Of a stretch of DNA of 55,718 nt, positions 53,608-55,718 are shown piece after piece. Source of the DNA: Herbinix sp. (GTDB lineage Bacteria; Bacillota; Clostridia; Lachnospirales; Lachnospiraceae); assembly GCA_029240245.1 (NCBI GenBank), contig JARBTJ010000020.1, positions 1-55,718 on the forward strand. Direction: 5' to 3'. Under the pieces are notes generated by a model, which was not told where the DNA came from, ran no database searches, and worked only from the letters and a program-made list of their open reading frames with translations. The translations under genes were made by a program, and so were the position numbers. Each line of letters opens with the position of its first letter. Position 1 is the stretch's first letter.

Positions 53608-53700
53608 AGGTGTATCTAATTTTACGAAGATCAATCGAGATTATACTATGAATGCTTTTCCATGATATAGTTAAAATCTATCTTATAAAGGATGTGTAAC

Positions 53701-54360
53701 ATGGCATATTTAAAACTTACAGATGTTACTTACAGGTATAAAAATTCGGAGAAAGCCGCTGTTTCAAATCTGAATTGCATATTTACCACCGGCAGATTAT
53801 ACGCAGTGGTGGGTCCCAGTGGTTCCGGTAAATCAACGCTGCTCTCGTTGTTGTCCGGTCTGGATGCACCGACGGAAGGTGAAATATCGTACAATGGCAC
53901 CAACTTAAAAAATATGGATCTTGACCGTTACCGCAGGGAAGATATCGCTATGATTTTTCAAATGTTTCACTTATTCCCGTTGCTTACCGTACTAGAAAAT
54001 GTATGTTACCCATTGGAATTATGCGGTGTGAAACCATCAAGTGCAAAACCCCGGGCAAAAGCCTTGCTTGAAACGGTAGGGATTACAGCAGACGAAATGA
54101 AACGGTTCCCATCAAACCTTTCTGGAGGCCAGCAACAACGGGTAGCGATAGCCAGAAGTCTGGCAGTCGGTGCAAAATTCCTACTGGCAGACGAACCAAC
54201 TGGAAACTTAGATGCCGCCAACACAAAAAACATTATGGACATCCTAATGCGCCTTACCAGACAGGAAGATTACTGCGTAATCGTTGTGACCCATGATTCG
54301 GAAGTCGCCGAAATGACCGATTGGGTTATGAAGATGCGGGATGGAAAACTGATTCTTTAG
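53701..54360 (+). CDS. ABC transporter ATP-binding protein (LolD/MacB-type)
   Basis: 219 residues; ATG 53701 is preferred over 53692 because AAAGGA lies 8-9 bases upstream. Walker A GPSGSGKST, Q-loop MIFQMFHLFP, signature LSGGQQQRVAIARSL, Walker B FLLADEPTGNLD, H-loop VVTHD. This is the ATPase partner of the FtsX-type permease at 50162. It has its own possible promoter from the inverted repeat and a terminator directly after it. Confidence 0.95.
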   Translation: MAYLKLTDVTYRYKNSEKAAVSNLNCIFTTGRLYAVVGPSGSGKSTLLSLLSGLDAPTEGEISYNGTNLKNMDLDRYRREDIAMIFQMFHLFPLLTVLENVCYPLELCGVKPSSAKPRAKALLETVGITADEMKRFPSNLSGGQQQRVAIARSLAVGAKFLLADEPTGNLDAANTKNIMDILMRLTRQEDYCVIVVTHDSEVAEMTDWVMKMRDGKLIL

Positions 54361-54410
54361 GAGTGTATGAATTATCTATACTATATCTTAAAAATTTGGT
54401 TAATATTTAC

Positions 54411-54446
54411 GGACAGAGTATACGAAATGATACCCTGTCCTTTTTT
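54411..54446 (+). terminator. Terminator after the ABC ATPase gene
   Basis: GGACAG-a-GTAT / ATAC-c-CTGTCC stem followed by six Ts. Confidence 0.85.
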
Positions 54447-54924
54447 GTATAACAAAATTTGTATGACGCAGGAGGGCTTTCCTTTTAAATTTGCATAGTA
54501 GTATTTAGCCAATAAAAACACAAGTGCATTAGTAAAAATTGTTACCTTAGTATGCGTAACAGCATGTACATTTACCGTATATATTTATCTGATATAAAAG
54601 GTTGCTATTTGTTTTTCTGATAGAAAATAATGTATCTTTTTGTAAAAACTAGCAAAAACCCATATATATCTAGCATTATTCTATATGAGATATATGGTAT
54701 ATTATGTATAATAGCAATACAATTATTTCAATTGATTTGAAGATATAACCATATAGACACTAATTTAACCAGATTCTAGTTAATGAAGTAGAAAATAGTC
54801 TTTAATAATAAGAAATAAAAAAATATTAATTATGATTTTTAAAAATCATATATTGATAAGCTAAACCAGTCTTAAATAAGTTCGTTATTGCTGTTTAATT
54901 TCCTATTTGTTGTTTTTATATTGA
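54447..54924. other. AT-rich gap without genes
   Basis: Nearly 480 bases of very AT-rich sequence with stops in all frames. I see no gene; it may hold promoters for the downstream cluster. Confidence 0.5.
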
Positions 54925-55105
54925 AGTTTTAAGATAAAAGATACATTTCCAAATCCGGTTGTAGGTATCTTCGGTACATCATCACAGCAAAGCAAATTTT
55001 CTATGCAAATAGCCATTAGAGCGAGTTGGAATCACAAGGCTACAATGTAGGAATGATTGGAGTCAGATTCCTGTTTTTATGCAGGGAGAGCTGCAACAAA
55101 TAAGT
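54925..55105 (+). pseudogene. Frameshifted relic of a P-loop-like protein
   Basis: Reads SFKIKDTFPNPVVGIFGTSS and QQSKFSMQIAIR in one frame; after about 55020 the homologous-looking continuation ELESQGYNVGMIG is in another frame. The combined sequence resembles the PVVGIFGTSSKQGKFTxQ...GYxVGxIGTEPS region I recall from a clostridial P-loop family. No start or ribosome binding site, so only a remnant. Confidence 0.5.
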
Positions 55106-55181
55106 AACTTATGTCATTTAATAATTGATTATTTTTAAAAGCTTATCACGAAAAAGCGAATATTAAAAAGGAGTGAAAAAC

Positions 55182-55571
55182 ATGAAAGCAAGAATTAAGC
55201 TCTTATCCATAGGTAACAAAAAGTTGAAATCCGAACATGTGAAGAATTGGAACAATCTTATAGAAAGATACGCTCCTGATATGTATGACATAATTTACGC
55301 AATAGGCGAAGAAGAAGCTATAAAGCAAGTTGTTCAACTTCGACCTGAAATAATAATGTTACCTGATAAAATGAAAGATACTTTGGGCTTGTTAATAAAA
55401 ATTAAGCGAATACACCCTACGGCAGCAGTATTTATAACGCTAGGCATGGTTGAAGACGAGCAAGAAGCGATTGACGAGTTCAAGGCACATGGAGCATATA
55501 AATGTTATACGGTACCTTTGGTTATGGACACACTAATCCATGACATGTATGTAGCATTAAACATGGAATAA
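55182..55571 (+). CDS. Receiver-like protein lacking the normal phosphoacceptor alignment
   Basis: 129 residues; ATG 55182 follows AAAGGAG. Alternating strands and helices fit a CheY-like receiver (IKLLSIGNKKL, YDIIYAIGEEEAIKQVVQLRPEIIMLPDKM, AAVFITLG, AYKCYTVPLVMDTLIHDMY), but the first acidic pair is missing and the segment that should read LLD reads MLPD, shifting the Asp by one. No output domain. Possibly a phosphorylation-independent adaptor. The next gene, a probable ABC exporter, starts 21 bases on. Confidence 0.6.
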   Translation: MKARIKLLSIGNKKLKSEHVKNWNNLIERYAPDMYDIIYAIGEEEAIKQVVQLRPEIIMLPDKMKDTLGLLIKIKRIHPTAAVFITLGMVEDEQEAIDEFKAHGAYKCYTVPLVMDTLIHDMYVALNME

Positions 55572-55592
55572 TAGGAAGGTAGTTTGCGAAAA

Positions 55593-55718
55593 ATGAAAAA
55601 TATAAATAACATGCATTTTGCAAATTTTCTCCTTTCATTGAAAGAAATATGTAATTATGATAAGCGGCTTCTATTCATCTTACTTGCTGATATTATTATA
55701 AATGCATTATTACCTTTC
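55593..55718 (+). CDS. Start of a probable ABC exporter (partial at window end)
   Basis: An open frame of 42 codons reaching the last base: MKNINNMHFANFLLSLKEIC followed by a hydrophobic segment LLFILLADIIINALLPF. This resembles the first helix of exporter-type ABC proteins with a fused membrane domain. AGGAAGGTAG precedes ATG at some distance. Truncated by the window. Confidence 0.5.
   Translation, partial: MKNINNMHFANFLLSLKEICNYDKRLLFILLADIIINALLPF

Noticed and set aside
1..55718. CRISPR arrays, tRNA or rRNA genes, phage or plasmid genes
   Set aside because: No regularly spaced direct repeats, no cloverleaf-like or rRNA sequence, and no integrase, capsid or replication protein among the frames.

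Overview
The window looks like a chromosomal segment of an anaerobic, plant- or fungal-glucan-degrading clostridium, most likely a Lachnospiraceae member related to Lachnoclostridium/Anaerocolumna. This is inferred from the low G+C content, strong AGGAGG ribosome binding sites, sigma-A promoters of the TTGTAA-N17-TATAAT type, and clostridial protein families. No rRNA, tRNA, CRISPR array or intact insertion sequence was seen.

Layout. (1) 192-1124: mannose-6-phosphate isomerase with its own promoter and terminator. (2) 1630-8196: a surface-protein locus with a SipW-type signal peptidase, two likely SipW substrates, a DUF5305 protein and a LiaS/DegS-like two-component system whose kinase is split into two reading frames. 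(3) 8519-10118: a cytochrome-b5-like protein, an unknown 85-residue protein and two tandem Cys/Gly-rich paralogues. (4) 10344-46799: a large beta-glucan (laminarin-type beta-1,3/1,6-glucan) utilisation locus of about 36 kb. (5) 47068-49489: a Csp-like subtilase and a hemerythrin-like protein. (6) 50162-54360: a two-gene FtsX/LolD-type ABC transporter separated by a long inverted repeat. (7) 54447-55718: gene relics, a degenerate receiver protein and the first 42 codons of a probable ABC exporter.

The glucan locus reads as a pathway. Outside the cell a GH16 lipoprotein, a membrane-anchored GH5 and a GH3 lipoprotein would cut the polymer. Two solute-binding proteins (one with carbohydrate-binding-like domains) and two permease pairs would import oligosaccharides. 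No ATPase subunit is encoded here, so a shared MsmK-type ATPase elsewhere is implied. Between the two permease pairs lie an NHL-TPR-Yip1 membrane protein and a DUF5696 protein of unknown function. Inside the cell a GH94 laminaribiose-phosphorylase-like enzyme, a 1062-residue phosphorylase-like enzyme (GH161-like), GH1, GH2, a leaderless GH5, two leaderless GH30s and a leaderless GH16 would finish the job, partly by energy-saving phosphorolysis. A LacI-family regulator is encoded within the locus, and palindromic AAAAACGTTTTT-type sites lie in front of its key transcription units; a consensus catabolite-repression (cre) site lies at the GH1 promoter.

The best candidates for under-described biology are the NHL-TPR-Yip1/DUF5696 pair embedded between sugar permeases, the SipW/DUF5305/acidic-protein surface locus with its own two-component system, and the duplicated GH5-GH30 module in which one GH5 copy is exported and the other is not. 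All functional assignments come from reading motifs and family resemblance; no search was run.
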